64,000 nucleotides of DNA, taken from the NCBI RefSeq assembly GCF_014652435.1, contig NZ_BMYU01000002.1:248001-312000 (forward strand), given 5' to 3'. Of this stretch, positions 26,160 through 33,902 are shown piece after piece (positions within the stretch are counted from its first letter, which is position 1; each line of letters begins with the position of its first letter). The notes beneath the pieces were generated by a model. That model had not been told where the DNA came from, did no database searches, and worked only from the letters and a program-made list of their open reading frames with translations. Both the position numbers and the translations under genes were made by a program. The DNA is from Cognatundibacterium squillarum (GTDB lineage Bacteria > Pseudomonadota > Gammaproteobacteria > Burkholderiales > Burkholderiaceae_D).

Positions 26160-26271
26160 CCCCCTGATTACGCATTGCATATTGAAAATTACTGCTCAGC
26201 AAAAGACATAAATCCAATCGCAATATTGGGCTGGAGGTGCCGCTCAGGTGACTGAGTTTGGTCAGGAAAAT
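26160..26271 (-). pseudogene. Fragment of a duplicated TetR gene 3' end
   Basis: About 110 bases align with positions 26910-27021 inside the intact TetR gene (for example CAGCAAAAGACATAAATCCA versus CAGCAAAAGGTATAAATCCA, then GCCGCTCAGGTGACTGAGTT versus GCCGCGCAGGTGATTGAGTT). Identity is roughly 70 percent by eye. It cannot encode a regulator. Its position, before a second copy of the repeat and DUF1801 gene, shows that a DUF1801-TetR module was duplicated here. Confidence 0.7.
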
Positions 26272-26274
26272 CCC

Positions 26275-26330
26275 CCCGTAGGAGCACAGTACAGAACACC
26301 GTATTTGGAGTGGTTTCATGCATTTTTTTA
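26275..26330 (+). repeat. Degenerate dispersed repeat upstream of the DUF1801 gene
   Basis: CCGTAGGAGCACAGTACAGA, then ACACCGTATTTGGAGTGG, follows the right half of the repeat consensus (GCTGTGCTGAACACCGCATT, then T-GGGTG). It occupies the same place relative to the DUF1801 start as the 23764 copy does relative to the remnant. Confidence 0.5.
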
Positions 26331-26429
26331 CAAATCTGAACGATCGTGATCATCAACACACCACAAACACCCGCACGCGGACTATGCTGACGCTTCAGCC
26401 CTACCATCCGAAAACACAGGAGGCAGACC

Positions 26430-26843
26430 ATGAGCAGTAATAAAACCGTGCCAACCGATACCAGCGTCAGCGCGTATCTGGCGAATATCAGCAATGAAGT
26501 CCGCCGCAAAGATTGTGAAGCGCTGGCGGAACTGATGGGCGAAGCCACCGGCCAGCCGCCGGTGATGTGGGGAACAGCTATCGTTGGCTTCGGCAATTAC
26601 CACTACCGCTACGACAGCGGGCGTGAGGGTGATATGTGCGTGGTTGGATTTGCTGCACGCAAGAACGAAATTGCGATTTACGGATTAAATGCCGCACCTG
26701 AGCATGAAGCGTTGAAGCAGCAGCTGGGAAAACACAAGGCGGGTGTCGGGTGCGTGTATATCAAATCGCTGGCGGATATCAATACAGAAGTACTGGCGGC
26801 ATGGGTCAAGAGTGCTTTTCAGCAAAAGCAAACCTCATCTTAA
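26430..26843 (+). CDS. DUF1801 domain protein
   Basis: A 137-residue cytoplasmic protein with a good ribosome-binding site (AGGAGG). The DUF1801 pattern is clear: VRRKDCEALAELMGEATGQPPVMWGTAIVGFGNYHYRYDSGREGD, followed by VVGFAARKNEIAIYGL and a C-terminal VGCVYIKSLADINTEVLAAWVKSAF. The domain resembles the iron chaperone frataxin-like YdhG group in fold, but its function is not established. The 5' end and upstream region of this gene are duplicated at 23820-24003. It converges on the TetR gene with a four-base gap. Confidence 0.85.
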   Translation: MSSNKTVPTDTSVSAYLANISNEVRRKDCEALAELMGEATGQPPVMWGTAIVGFGNYHYRYDSGREGDMCVVGFAARKNEIAIYGLNAAPEHEALKQQLGKHKAGVGCVYIKSLADINTEVLAAWVKSAFQQKQTSS

Positions 26844-26847
26844 GTGT

Positions 26848-27486
26848 TTAGCCCGAACTGATTCTCTCTCGCAGCGCACCGGCCAGCCATTCCCCGCTGG
26901 CTTTTTCTTCGCCCTGATGCAGCATCGCGTATTGCAAATGGCTGTCCAGCAAAAGGTATAAATCCAGTGCGGATAAGGGGCTGGTGCTGCCGCGCAGGTG
27001 ATTGAGTTTGCTCAGGAATGCGGCGCACAGGTCGATCAGTTGTTGTTCGGTCTGATGCAGCACCTCGCGGAAAGCGTTATCGAACATGGCCTGGGCTTTG
27101 AGGTCGTACCACAGGCGATGCAGGGATTGCGGTTCGGTGGCGATGGCGGTAAACATCTGTACGGCGGTGGTGATCAGCTGATCTGCATCGTCGGCTTGCA
27201 GTAAGGCGGTATGCAGTTGGGCGATGAAGCCGGATTTATACAGTTGCAGCGCTTCGGTCAGAAGCGCTTGCTTATCGCTGAAATAGTAATGGATTAATCC
27301 CAGCGACATACCGGCGCGGCTGGCCAGATCGCGCAGATTCAGCGCGGCGAAACCTTTTTCTGCCAGCAGCAACAGCGCATGTTGCAGCAGTTCCTGTTTT
27401 TTCAGCACGCTTTTTTTCGGTGCTCTGGCGCGCTGTGTCGCTGGTTTTTCTGCAGGTTTTTCTGCTGCTTTTTCTGCGCTCTTCAT
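26848..27486 (-). CDS. TetR-family regulator of the adjacent aldehyde dehydrogenase
   Basis: I chose the ATG at 27486, which overlaps the dehydrogenase stop in an ATGA junction; an upstream ATG at 27510 is also in frame. The protein has 212 residues. Its N-terminus is a low-complexity Ala/Glu/Lys/Pro tract (AEKAAEKPAEKPA) and is followed by the TetR helix-turn-helix LLLLAEKGFAALNLRDLASRAGMSLGLIHYYFSDKQALL. The C-terminal ligand and dimerisation half is all-helical. Being last in the aldehyde dehydrogenase operon, it most likely represses its own operon through the palindrome at 28970 and is released by an aldehyde or a related ligand. Confidence 0.88.
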   Translation of the reverse strand: MKSAEKAAEKPAEKPATQRARAPKKSVLKKQELLQHALLLLAEKGFAALNLRDLASRAGMSLGLIHYYFSDKQALLTEALQLYKSGFIAQLHTALLQADDADQLITTAVQMFTAIATEPQSLHRLWYDLKAQAMFDNAFREVLHQTEQQLIDLCAAFLSKLNHLRGSTSPLSALDLYLLLDSHLQYAMLHQGEEKASGEWLAGALRERISSG

Positions 27487-28919
27487 CGCAACATCCATTT
27501 CAACAGCCATTCAAAACGCGCAGTATACGGTGCCTGCGCCAGCCATGTCAGGTTCAGGCGCGACTGGTACAGCACCGGTTTCAGTTTTGAGAAAGTATCG
27601 AAACCCTCACGCGCATGATAAGCGCCCATGCCGCTGGGGCCGACGCCGCCGAATGGCAAATCATCCTGCGCGATATGCAACAGCGTGTCATTCACTGTCA
27701 CACCGCCGGAAATGGTGTTGTTCAGCACGGTGTTGATTTCCGATGCATCACGTCCAAATGCATACAGCGCCAGTGGGCGCGGACGCTGGTTGATGCGGGC
27801 GATTGCTTCCGGCAGTGTGCAGTAGGTTTCCACCGGCAGCACCGGCCCGAAAATTTCTTCCTGCATGACCGTCATCTGATCCTGCACGCCGGTCAGCAAT
27901 ACCGGCGGCATCTGACGCGGGCTGTATTGCATTGCCCCCTGCCCCAGCTGATGAGCCTGCGCACCCTGCTCGACCGCATCCTGCATCAGATGCTGCAGGC
28001 GCTGGAAATGGCGCTCGGATACCACGGCGGCGTAATCTTTTCCGGCACGTTCTGCCGGATACAAACGATTGAAGACTTCTGCAGCGATGCGGATAAAAGC
28101 CTCGCGCTGTGCTTCCGGCAACAAGACGTAATCGGGTGCGATGCAGGTCTGACCGGCATTCACACATTTACCGCGCAGTATTGCTTCGGCGGCTTTGCGC
28201 AAGGCGGCTTCGCTGCCATCGCCGGGACAAATCAGGGCCGGTGATTTACCCCCCAGTTCCAGCGTCACCGGCGTCAGATGGGTACTGGCGGCGCGCATCA
28301 CGTCGTGCCCGACTTTGGTGGAACCGGTGAACAGCAAATGATCAAACGGCAGCAGGCTGAATGCCTGCGCGACTTGCGCATCGCCATTGATCACCGCCAC
28401 TTCATCCGGCGCAAAATACTGCGCAATCAGTCTTTCAAACAGCGCAGAAAATGCCGGTGTCAGTTCCGGCATTTTGATCAGGGCGCGGTTGCCTGCTGCC
28501 AGCGCGGCAGTCAGCGGACCGATCGCCAGAAATAAGGGATAGTTCCACGGCACCATGATGCCCGCCACACCCAGAGGTTGCGGCAGCAAGCGGGAGCGCG
28601 CCGGTAAAAACCAGAAGCCGGTACAGCGGCGGCGCGGCTGCATCCAGCCACGGCCATGCGATAAGGCATGGCTGATGCCTGCCAGCGATGGAAACACTTC
28701 CAGCAAGCGGGTTTCTTCCTGCGGGCGATAGCTGAAATCCGCACTGATCGCGTCTGCAATCTCAAACTGATGCTGTTTCACCAGCTTGCGCAAACGCTGC
28801 AAACGGTCGCGCCGCACTGCCCACGGCGGGCACATGTCTTTTCCGAACGCAATTTTCTGCGTCGCCAGTATGGCTTGCATCGCTGCCTGTTGTACTGCGG
28901 TTGCTGCGCGCTGGTTCAC
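27483..28919 (-). CDS. Aldehyde dehydrogenase, coniferyl-aldehyde dehydrogenase type
   Basis: I chose GTG at 28919 as start: GAGG lies seven bases before it, it falls after the operator, and it gives the family's usual length (478 residues). A frame reaching further upstream would translate through the operator palindrome. NAD-binding and active-site features are all present: VPWNYPLFLAIGPLTAALAAGN, FTGSTKVGHDVM, the general base in TLELGGKSPALIC and the nucleophile in NAGQTCIAPDYVL, then EEIFGPVLPV and a hydrophobic C-terminus. It oxidises an aldehyde to the acid with NAD(P)+. Coniferyl or long-chain aldehydes are the usual substrates of close relatives, but the substrate here is inferred. 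Confidence 0.88.
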   Translation of the reverse strand: MNQRAATAVQQAAMQAILATQKIAFGKDMCPPWAVRRDRLQRLRKLVKQHQFEIADAISADFSYRPQEETRLLEVFPSLAGISHALSHGRGWMQPRRRCTGFWFLPARSRLLPQPLGVAGIMVPWNYPLFLAIGPLTAALAAGNRALIKMPELTPAFSALFERLIAQYFAPDEVAVINGDAQVAQAFSLLPFDHLLFTGSTKVGHDVMRAASTHLTPVTLELGGKSPALICPGDGSEAALRKAAEAILRGKCVNAGQTCIAPDYVLLPEAQREAFIRIAAEVFNRLYPAERAGKDYAAVVSERHFQRLQHLMQDAVEQGAQAHQLGQGAMQYSPRQMPPVLLTGVQDQMTVMQEEIFGPVLPVETYCTLPEAIARINQRPRPLALYAFGRDASEINTVLNNTISGGVTVNDTLLHIAQDDLPFGGVGPSGMGAYHAREGFDTFSKLKPVLYQSRLNLTWLAQAPYTARFEWLLKWMLR

Positions 28920-28969
28920 GGTCTGCCTCTGCCTGTTTTGCTGTGGTAATTCGGGTATTCTGCACTGTT

Positions 28970-28985
28970 TTGGACAATTGTCCAA
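28970..28985. promoter_or_regulatory. Perfect 16-bp palindromic operator
   Basis: TTGGACAATTGTCCAA is a perfect palindrome about 50 bases upstream of the aldehyde dehydrogenase start. The operon ends with a TetR gene, so this is the natural binding site of that repressor. Nothing else in the gap explains it. Confidence 0.75.
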
Positions 28986-29148
28986 GTTTTTAAAAATCCC
29001 GCGCAGAAACGCTTTCTTCTGTTGCGCTGACAGCAATGTTGTATTTTTATGCAGATTTCATCTTTTACATGTAAGTTTAAAAACAATTCCTCTATGATCC
29101 GATTCCTGGCCAATCCGCCAGATTCCCATAAAAATCATCAGGAAGAAC

Positions 29149-29724
29149 ATGAGCGCACTCGTTATTAAAGAATGGAAAGCTGATCAGAAACCGGTCGACA
29201 GCGCCAACAATTACGTCAGCATTACCGGCCGTAAAGGCGGCCTGGTGGCGTGGCTGTTATCACTGGTCAAAATTGATCCGACCACTACGATCCGCGTCAG
29301 CGCAGAGCGGCTGGAATTTGCATCCGGCTCCATCGAAGGGAACGATGCACGCATTATTCCGCTGCAAAACATTTGCTCCAGCTATTACGGTTATCACAAG
29401 CCGTGGAAATCCGCGGCCGGTATTTTCGGGTTTTTCCTGTTCTTTGCATTCTCGGTGCTGAACAGTCATGTCCGTGAAGGCAGTTCCGGCGCCGCCGATT
29501 TCTTTCTGATCACAGGCATCGGTTTCATCATCGCCGCCATTTATTATTTTCTGAACCGCCAGCTGACACTGGGTTTCGTGGAAACCAGCGGCCTGATCAA
29601 CGGCATACGCTTCAAACGTTCAGTGATTGAAAACATCGATCTGACACCGGAACAGGCGCATGCGGTTTGCGTGATTGTGCAAAACCTGATCGAAGAAAAA
29701 GAAAAGCGGATGTACGGCCGCTGA
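29149..29724 (+). CDS. Membrane protein of unknown function, PH-domain-like
   Basis: A 191-residue protein with AGGAAG before the start. Residues 1-85 form a beta-rich cytoplasmic part (NNYVSITGRKGGLVAWLLSLVKIDPTTTIRVSAERLEF, RIIPLQNICSSYYG). Two membrane segments follow (about 87-104 and 113-135), and a beta-rich C-terminal part contains LTLGFVETSGLINGIRFKRSVIENIDLTPEQA. This alternation resembles bacterial PH-like membrane proteins, but I cannot name the family. It is divergently oriented from the aldehyde dehydrogenase operon and ends at a strong terminator. Confidence 0.7.
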   Translation: MSALVIKEWKADQKPVDSANNYVSITGRKGGLVAWLLSLVKIDPTTTIRVSAERLEFASGSIEGNDARIIPLQNICSSYYGYHKPWKSAAGIFGFFLFFAFSVLNSHVREGSSGAADFFLITGIGFIIAAIYYFLNRQLTLGFVETSGLINGIRFKRSVIENIDLTPEQAHAVCVIVQNLIEEKEKRMYGR

Positions 29725-29756
29725 TGTTCAGTCGCTGAATCTGCAACAGTCCACCG

Positions 29757-29790
29757 CGTCCGGCATGATTTGTGCCGGACGTTTCTTTTA
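29757..29790 (+). terminator. Rho-independent terminator
   Basis: CGTCCGGCA-TGATTTG-TGCCGGACG followed by TTTCTTTTA closes the membrane protein gene at 29149. Confidence 0.85.
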
Positions 29791-29929
29791 TACCCGGCGG
29801 ATCATCGCCTCCGCACACATAATCAACCTGCACCGGTACCGGCGCACTTCACAGAAACGGTAGGCTTCCGTGCATGGTGGCAGCTTCGGAACTGAGTCTG
29901 CCGCCCGCACTCTGTGCAGAAGTCTGCAT

Positions 29930-29998
29930 CGGATGATTACGGACAGCCGGACTTTCTGCCGGCGAGCGCCGGATGGCTGTGCTGAACACCGCATTTCA
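29930..29998 (+). repeat. Dispersed palindromic repeat, plus orientation
   Basis: GGACTTTCTGCCGGCGAGCG, then CCGGATGGCTGTGCTGAACA and CCGCATTTC, is nearly identical to the copy at 32.3 kb. The rest of the 461-base gap from 29725 to 30185 holds only the terminator before it and an AT-poor stretch without a gene. Confidence 0.8.
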
Positions 29999-30185
29999 CC
30001 GGATTTCGGGCATCAAAACGCCATGTGTGGCATTTGCACGCCGGAAATTGCAGAAATACTACGCCTCGCTGTGGCGGGCTGCCGGTGATGCTCTACAATC
30101 GGCGACGGCGAACTGCCTTATGTACCAACCTGATTTCTGCGCCGGCACCTGCTGTCGTCCGCCTTTTATCCAATGAGTTAAATCG

Positions 30186-31028
30186 ATGGCCAGTCAGTTT
30201 TCACGCGGCAGTTTTTACGGTACCCAGACGATGGAGCGCGAAGCCGGTGGGCTCAGGCTCAGTCATTTGCGCGCTACCGTGCCGGAGCATGAGGTCAGAG
30301 AACACAGCCATGCGGATGCGCATGTGGTGCTGAGCACACGTGGCCGTTACATCAGCTCTGCTGCCGGTGAGCAGCGCGAAGGCCCAGTCCTGATTTACAA
30401 CCCGCCCGGCGTTGTACACCGTGACCGGTTTGCGGGTGATGACGGCTGGTTTTTTGCCATGAGTTTCGATGCAGACCATTTCTGCGGACAGGAAAACGCC
30501 TTGCTGTTGCCGCAGATCGCCCTGCGCAGCCATCAGCCGGCGGCGCTGCAAACTGCTTTTCATTTACTGAATACTGCCCGCTGGTCCGATGCGACGCAGC
30601 TGGATATGGAAGTCCTCAGTATCGCTTTGCTGCAGCAATTTTCTGTTCCGGCACCGGCATCCGCCAGCGTGCCTGCGTGGCTGAAGCAGGCGCAGGAAAT
30701 GATTGCTGATATGTCGGATCAGGAATTGTCGATTGCCGATATCGCCGCTGCAGTGGGCGTACACCGCGTGTATCTGGCACGGCAGTATCAGCGTCATCTG
30801 GGACGTTCGCCGGGCAGCGATCTGCGCTTGCGCCGTTTGCAGCGCGCCATGCATTTTCTGATGACCACCGACACCGCACTGAGTGATATCGCTGCAGCCT
30901 GCGGCTATTGCGATCAGAGCCATCTGAACCGCGCCTTATGGCAGCATTTACGCATGACACCAGCCGCGTTCCGCGCTGCCGGCAGCGACGCTGCAGGTTA
31001 CAAATATCCAAGACCGCACCCCTTCTGA
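30186..31028 (+). CDS. AraC-family transcriptional regulator
   Basis: A 280-residue regulator. The N-terminal half is a cupin-like sensor (HEVREHSHADAHVVLSTRGRYISS, then LIYNPPGVVHRDRF), typical of AraC proteins that sense a small molecule. The C-terminal half has both AraC helix-turn-helix motifs: ELSIADIAAAVGVHRVYLARQYQRHLG and ALSDIAAACGYCDQSHLNRALWQHLRMTPAAFR. The serine hydrolase gene follows 46 bases downstream on the same strand and is the likely target and operon partner. Its ligand is unknown. Confidence 0.88.
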   Translation: MASQFSRGSFYGTQTMEREAGGLRLSHLRATVPEHEVREHSHADAHVVLSTRGRYISSAAGEQREGPVLIYNPPGVVHRDRFAGDDGWFFAMSFDADHFCGQENALLLPQIALRSHQPAALQTAFHLLNTARWSDATQLDMEVLSIALLQQFSVPAPASASVPAWLKQAQEMIADMSDQELSIADIAAAVGVHRVYLARQYQRHLGRSPGSDLRLRRLQRAMHFLMTTDTALSDIAAACGYCDQSHLNRALWQHLRMTPAAFRAAGSDAAGYKYPRPHPF

Positions 31029-31074
31029 TGCGTATGCTGGGTGGACTTTTCCACCTGATCGCCGGAGTTACCGC

Positions 31075-32217
31075 ATGAAAACCCTTTCCCCGCTTGCTTT
31101 TACGCTCAGCGTTTGCGCATCCGCATTCTTCGCCTCCTCTGCACTGTCCGCCTCTGCACACAGCCTTACAGCAGAAAGCAGCCAGCATGCGTGGCCACTG
31201 AGCACGCCCGCAGAGCAGCAACTGGATGCAGGTAAATTACAGGAAATGGACGAAGCCATTCGCAAAGGCACGTATCAGCAAATAACCAGTGTCTTAATCG
31301 CCCGCCACGGCAAGCTGATTCATGAAAGCTATTTCGACAGCGCCGGTGCGGAAGGTTTGCGCAATACACGCTCTGCCACCAAAACCATTACCGGCCTGCT
31401 GGCCGGTGCCGCCATCGACAGGGGCATGATTGCCTCCGTCAGAACACCGGTACTGGGCCTGCTGCAATACAAAGGAAAAATCGACAATCCGGACCCGCGC
31501 AAACAGAAAATCACCGTCGAAGATTTGCTGACCATGAGTTCGCAACTGGAATGCGACGATCAGAACCCTTTCTCGCGCGGAAACGAAGAACGAATGTATC
31601 TGATTGAAGACTGGGTCGGGTTTTATCTGAATCTGCCGGTAAAAGGCTATCCGGCATGGGTGCCAAAACCGGAAAATTCGCCGTTCGGCCGTGCCTTCAG
31701 CTATTGCACAGCGGGCACGACCACGCTGGGTGCCGTCGTACAAAAAGCCAGCAAGATGCCCTTACCAGCCTTCGCGCAGAAAGCCCTGTTCAGCCCGCTC
31801 GGGATCAGGCAAACACAGTGGCAGTATTCGCCGCTGGGGCTGGCACAAGGCGGCGGCGGACTCAGCCTGCGCAGCCGCGATCTGCTGAAAATCGGCCAGT
31901 TACTGGCGAATGGCGGCAGCTGGCAAGGTCAGCAGATCATTTCTGCGCCGTGGATACGCACCACCGTCTCGGCGCAGGCACAGGTGGATGAACAGCGTCA
32001 GTACGGATATTTGTTGTGGATGTATCCGTACAGCAGCAAAGAGATGCAGCATCCTGCCTATCAGATGGCGGGCAGCGGCGGCAATAAGGTCGTGGTGTTT
32101 CCAGCACTGGATCTGGTACTGCTTGTCACCACCACCAACTTCGGCGCGCGCAACCCGCATCAGATCAGCGATAAACTGATCAGCGACTTCATCCTGCCTG
32201 CCGTACAAGCACAATAA
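31075..32217 (+). CDS. Secreted serine hydrolase of the class C beta-lactamase-like family
   Basis: A 380-residue protein with a signal peptide (cleavage near ALSA-S, about residue 26). The catalytic S-x-x-K is SATK at residues 100-103 in RNTRSATKTITGLLAGAAID, a tyrosine motif is YCTAG near residue 213, and a third box is GSGGN near residue 339. This places it in the beta-lactamase class C/DD-peptidase/esterase EstB family. Family members include esterases and peptidases, and true beta-lactam hydrolysis cannot be assumed. It follows the AraC regulator. The start lies behind a GGAG-like sequence. Confidence 0.85.
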   Translation: MKTLSPLAFTLSVCASAFFASSALSASAHSLTAESSQHAWPLSTPAEQQLDAGKLQEMDEAIRKGTYQQITSVLIARHGKLIHESYFDSAGAEGLRNTRSATKTITGLLAGAAIDRGMIASVRTPVLGLLQYKGKIDNPDPRKQKITVEDLLTMSSQLECDDQNPFSRGNEERMYLIEDWVGFYLNLPVKGYPAWVPKPENSPFGRAFSYCTAGTTTLGAVVQKASKMPLPAFAQKALFSPLGIRQTQWQYSPLGLAQGGGGLSLRSRDLLKIGQLLANGGSWQGQQIISAPWIRTTVSAQAQVDEQRQYGYLLWMYPYSSKEMQHPAYQMAGSGGNKVVVFPALDLVLLVTTTNFGARNPHQISDKLISDFILPAVQAQ

Positions 32218-32250
32218 GCCACACCCTGAAATCACCGGACTATGCAAACC

Positions 32251-32341
32251 TCGTCATCTGAGGTTTGCGGACGGCCAGACTTTCTGCCGGCGAGCGCCGG
32301 ATGGCTGTGCTGAACACCGCATTTCGGGCGCTTTTCGGGCT
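32251..32341 (+). repeat. Dispersed palindromic repeat, plus orientation
   Basis: The copy has TCGTCATCTG, then GACTTTCTGCCGGCGAGCGC, CGGATGGCTGTGCTGAACAC and CGCATTTCGGGCGCTTTTC. A local change has made CAAACCTC-GTCATCT-GAGGTTTG fold into an extra hairpin. It lies between the serine hydrolase and J-domain genes. Confidence 0.8.
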
Positions 32342-32548
32342 TTCCCGGCTTTTTCCCAGCATTTTCGCGGCTTTTTCAGCAACGTCAGCGGCCGCAGCTT
32401 CATGGCAAATTGCGTAACAAGCCCGCGCCGGAAAGGCTTCACGATACAATACGCGCCCGAACTGAACAGCCATATCGGGGCGAAGCTTCGGTGCGCGATC
32501 TGTATGCCTGCGGGCGCATGTTGCTGCCGCTTAGCCGCCACGAATGCC

Positions 32549-33634
32549 ATGACTATGTCTTCTTCCACCCAACTGAACATCAGCGCCGCTGCGCAGGAAA
32601 ACGCACTGAGCAAGGAACAAAGGCGCTTCAACAGCCTGATCGGGAAAATTGAACAATATAAGCAGACACTGGCAGCGCTGAAAACCGACATCACGGCATT
32701 TGAAATCGTGTTCGCCCATGAATACTACCCGCAGGTACAAGCCATCGATGCGTTAAAAGCGCAGCTGATTAAGCAGATTGATCAGGCAGCTGGACAGACA
32801 AAACTGAATAAACGCCTTGAGAAAGTTATCGGCAGACTGATTTTTGACCTCGGCAGGGAAATGCTGGATGCGGACAGTGAACCGGCGCTGAAAGCGATAT
32901 TTTTGTACTGGTGCGATATCGATCTGGATCAGGAACACGCGGAGGAAAAAGCCCGCGCAGAACAAAGTTTGCAGGACAACCCGACAGCAGCAACAGACAA
33001 CGGTTCACCGGACATTGCGGATACCGGCCAGCGCGGACAATCGCATTTCGCCGAAGGAAATACTGAGGAAAGCGCAGACGACGCTGCCACTGCCGCAGAA
33101 TACGCCAGACAGGAACATGCGCGCCGCCGGCAAGCGGCAAAGCAAGCGCGGATCGCGCAACAGGAAAAAGCCGTCAGCTTATCGATACGCGAAGTCTATC
33201 GTAAGCTGGCCAGCATGCTGCATCCGGACCGCGAACAGGATGAACAAAAACGCAGTGAAAAAAATACCCTGATGCAGGAAGTGAATGCCGCGTATGAAGC
33301 ACGGGACTTGCTCAGTCTGCTGGAAATGCAGCGCAGACTGGAGCAGATAGACCCACAGCATCTTGCCAGTCTGAGCAAAGAAAAATTACAGCACTACCTG
33401 CAAGTGCTGGCAGAACAGGAAAAAGACTTGCGCGCTGAAATTCAGTTTGAGACCAATACATTCCGGCAACGGTTCGGCATTGGCAATCACGACAAAATCA
33501 GCGTGCAGGTCAATCAGTTGAAAAAAGAAGCAAAGATGTTGCAAAAGATGGTCAGTGCGCTCGAAAAAGATCTTCTGATTCTGCAGAAAACCGGCGACAT
33601 CAGCGTGATGCTGTCTGCTTTCGGGTATCGCTGA
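32549..33634 (+). CDS. J-domain protein with long coiled coils
   Basis: The start is uncertain; I prefer the ATG at 32549 (or 32555), because the upstream part of the frame has cysteine-rich, non-coding-like composition. The product has about 361 residues. Helical coiled coil fills residues 10-100 and a highly charged linker is found around 140-210. A J-domain-like unit follows: REVYRKLASMLHPDREQD with the HPD tripeptide at 225-227, then the NAAYEARDLLSLL helix. The C-terminus is again coiled coil. J-domains stimulate DnaK-type chaperones. The client or target is unknown, and the gene is monocistronic between two repeat copies. Confidence 0.75.
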   Translation: MTMSSSTQLNISAAAQENALSKEQRRFNSLIGKIEQYKQTLAALKTDITAFEIVFAHEYYPQVQAIDALKAQLIKQIDQAAGQTKLNKRLEKVIGRLIFDLGREMLDADSEPALKAIFLYWCDIDLDQEHAEEKARAEQSLQDNPTAATDNGSPDIADTGQRGQSHFAEGNTEESADDAATAAEYARQEHARRRQAAKQARIAQQEKAVSLSIREVYRKLASMLHPDREQDEQKRSEKNTLMQEVNAAYEARDLLSLLEMQRRLEQIDPQHLASLSKEKLQHYLQVLAEQEKDLRAEIQFETNTFRQRFGIGNHDKISVQVNQLKKEAKMLQKMVSALEKDLLILQKTGDISVMLSAFGYR

Positions 33635-33711
33635 ACCCGGCGACCGGCGCTGATCCATCATAAAGCTGCCACTGACACCGCTGACGCACGGCGCTGCTCA
33701 GACCATATGCG

Positions 33712-33802
33712 ATATTCGTCATGTAGCAGATATGCACACCCGGACTTTCCGCCGGCGAGCGCCGGATCACTGTGCTGAACACCGCATTTCGGGTGTTTTT
33801 GG
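33712..33802 (+). repeat. Dispersed palindromic repeat, plus orientation
   Basis: ATATTCGTCATGTAG is followed by CGGACTTTCCGCCGGCGAGC, GCCGGATCACTGTGCTGAAC and ACCGCATTTCGGGTGTTTTT. It separates the convergent J-domain and TonB receptor genes. Confidence 0.8.
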
Positions 33803-33902
33803 CAAAAAAACAGCCTGACGCGGCGGCGCAGGCTGTTCTGAGAATGCTGAGGAAGCCTTTGCGCCTGCTGCCACCATTGCCGGTACATCAGGCGCGCTGC
33901 GC

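Noticed and set aside
31075..32217. Calling the class C-like protein a beta-lactamase
   Set aside because: SATK, YCT and GSGGN fit the broad serine hydrolase family. The family is mostly esterases and peptidases, and no AmpR regulator is adjacent.
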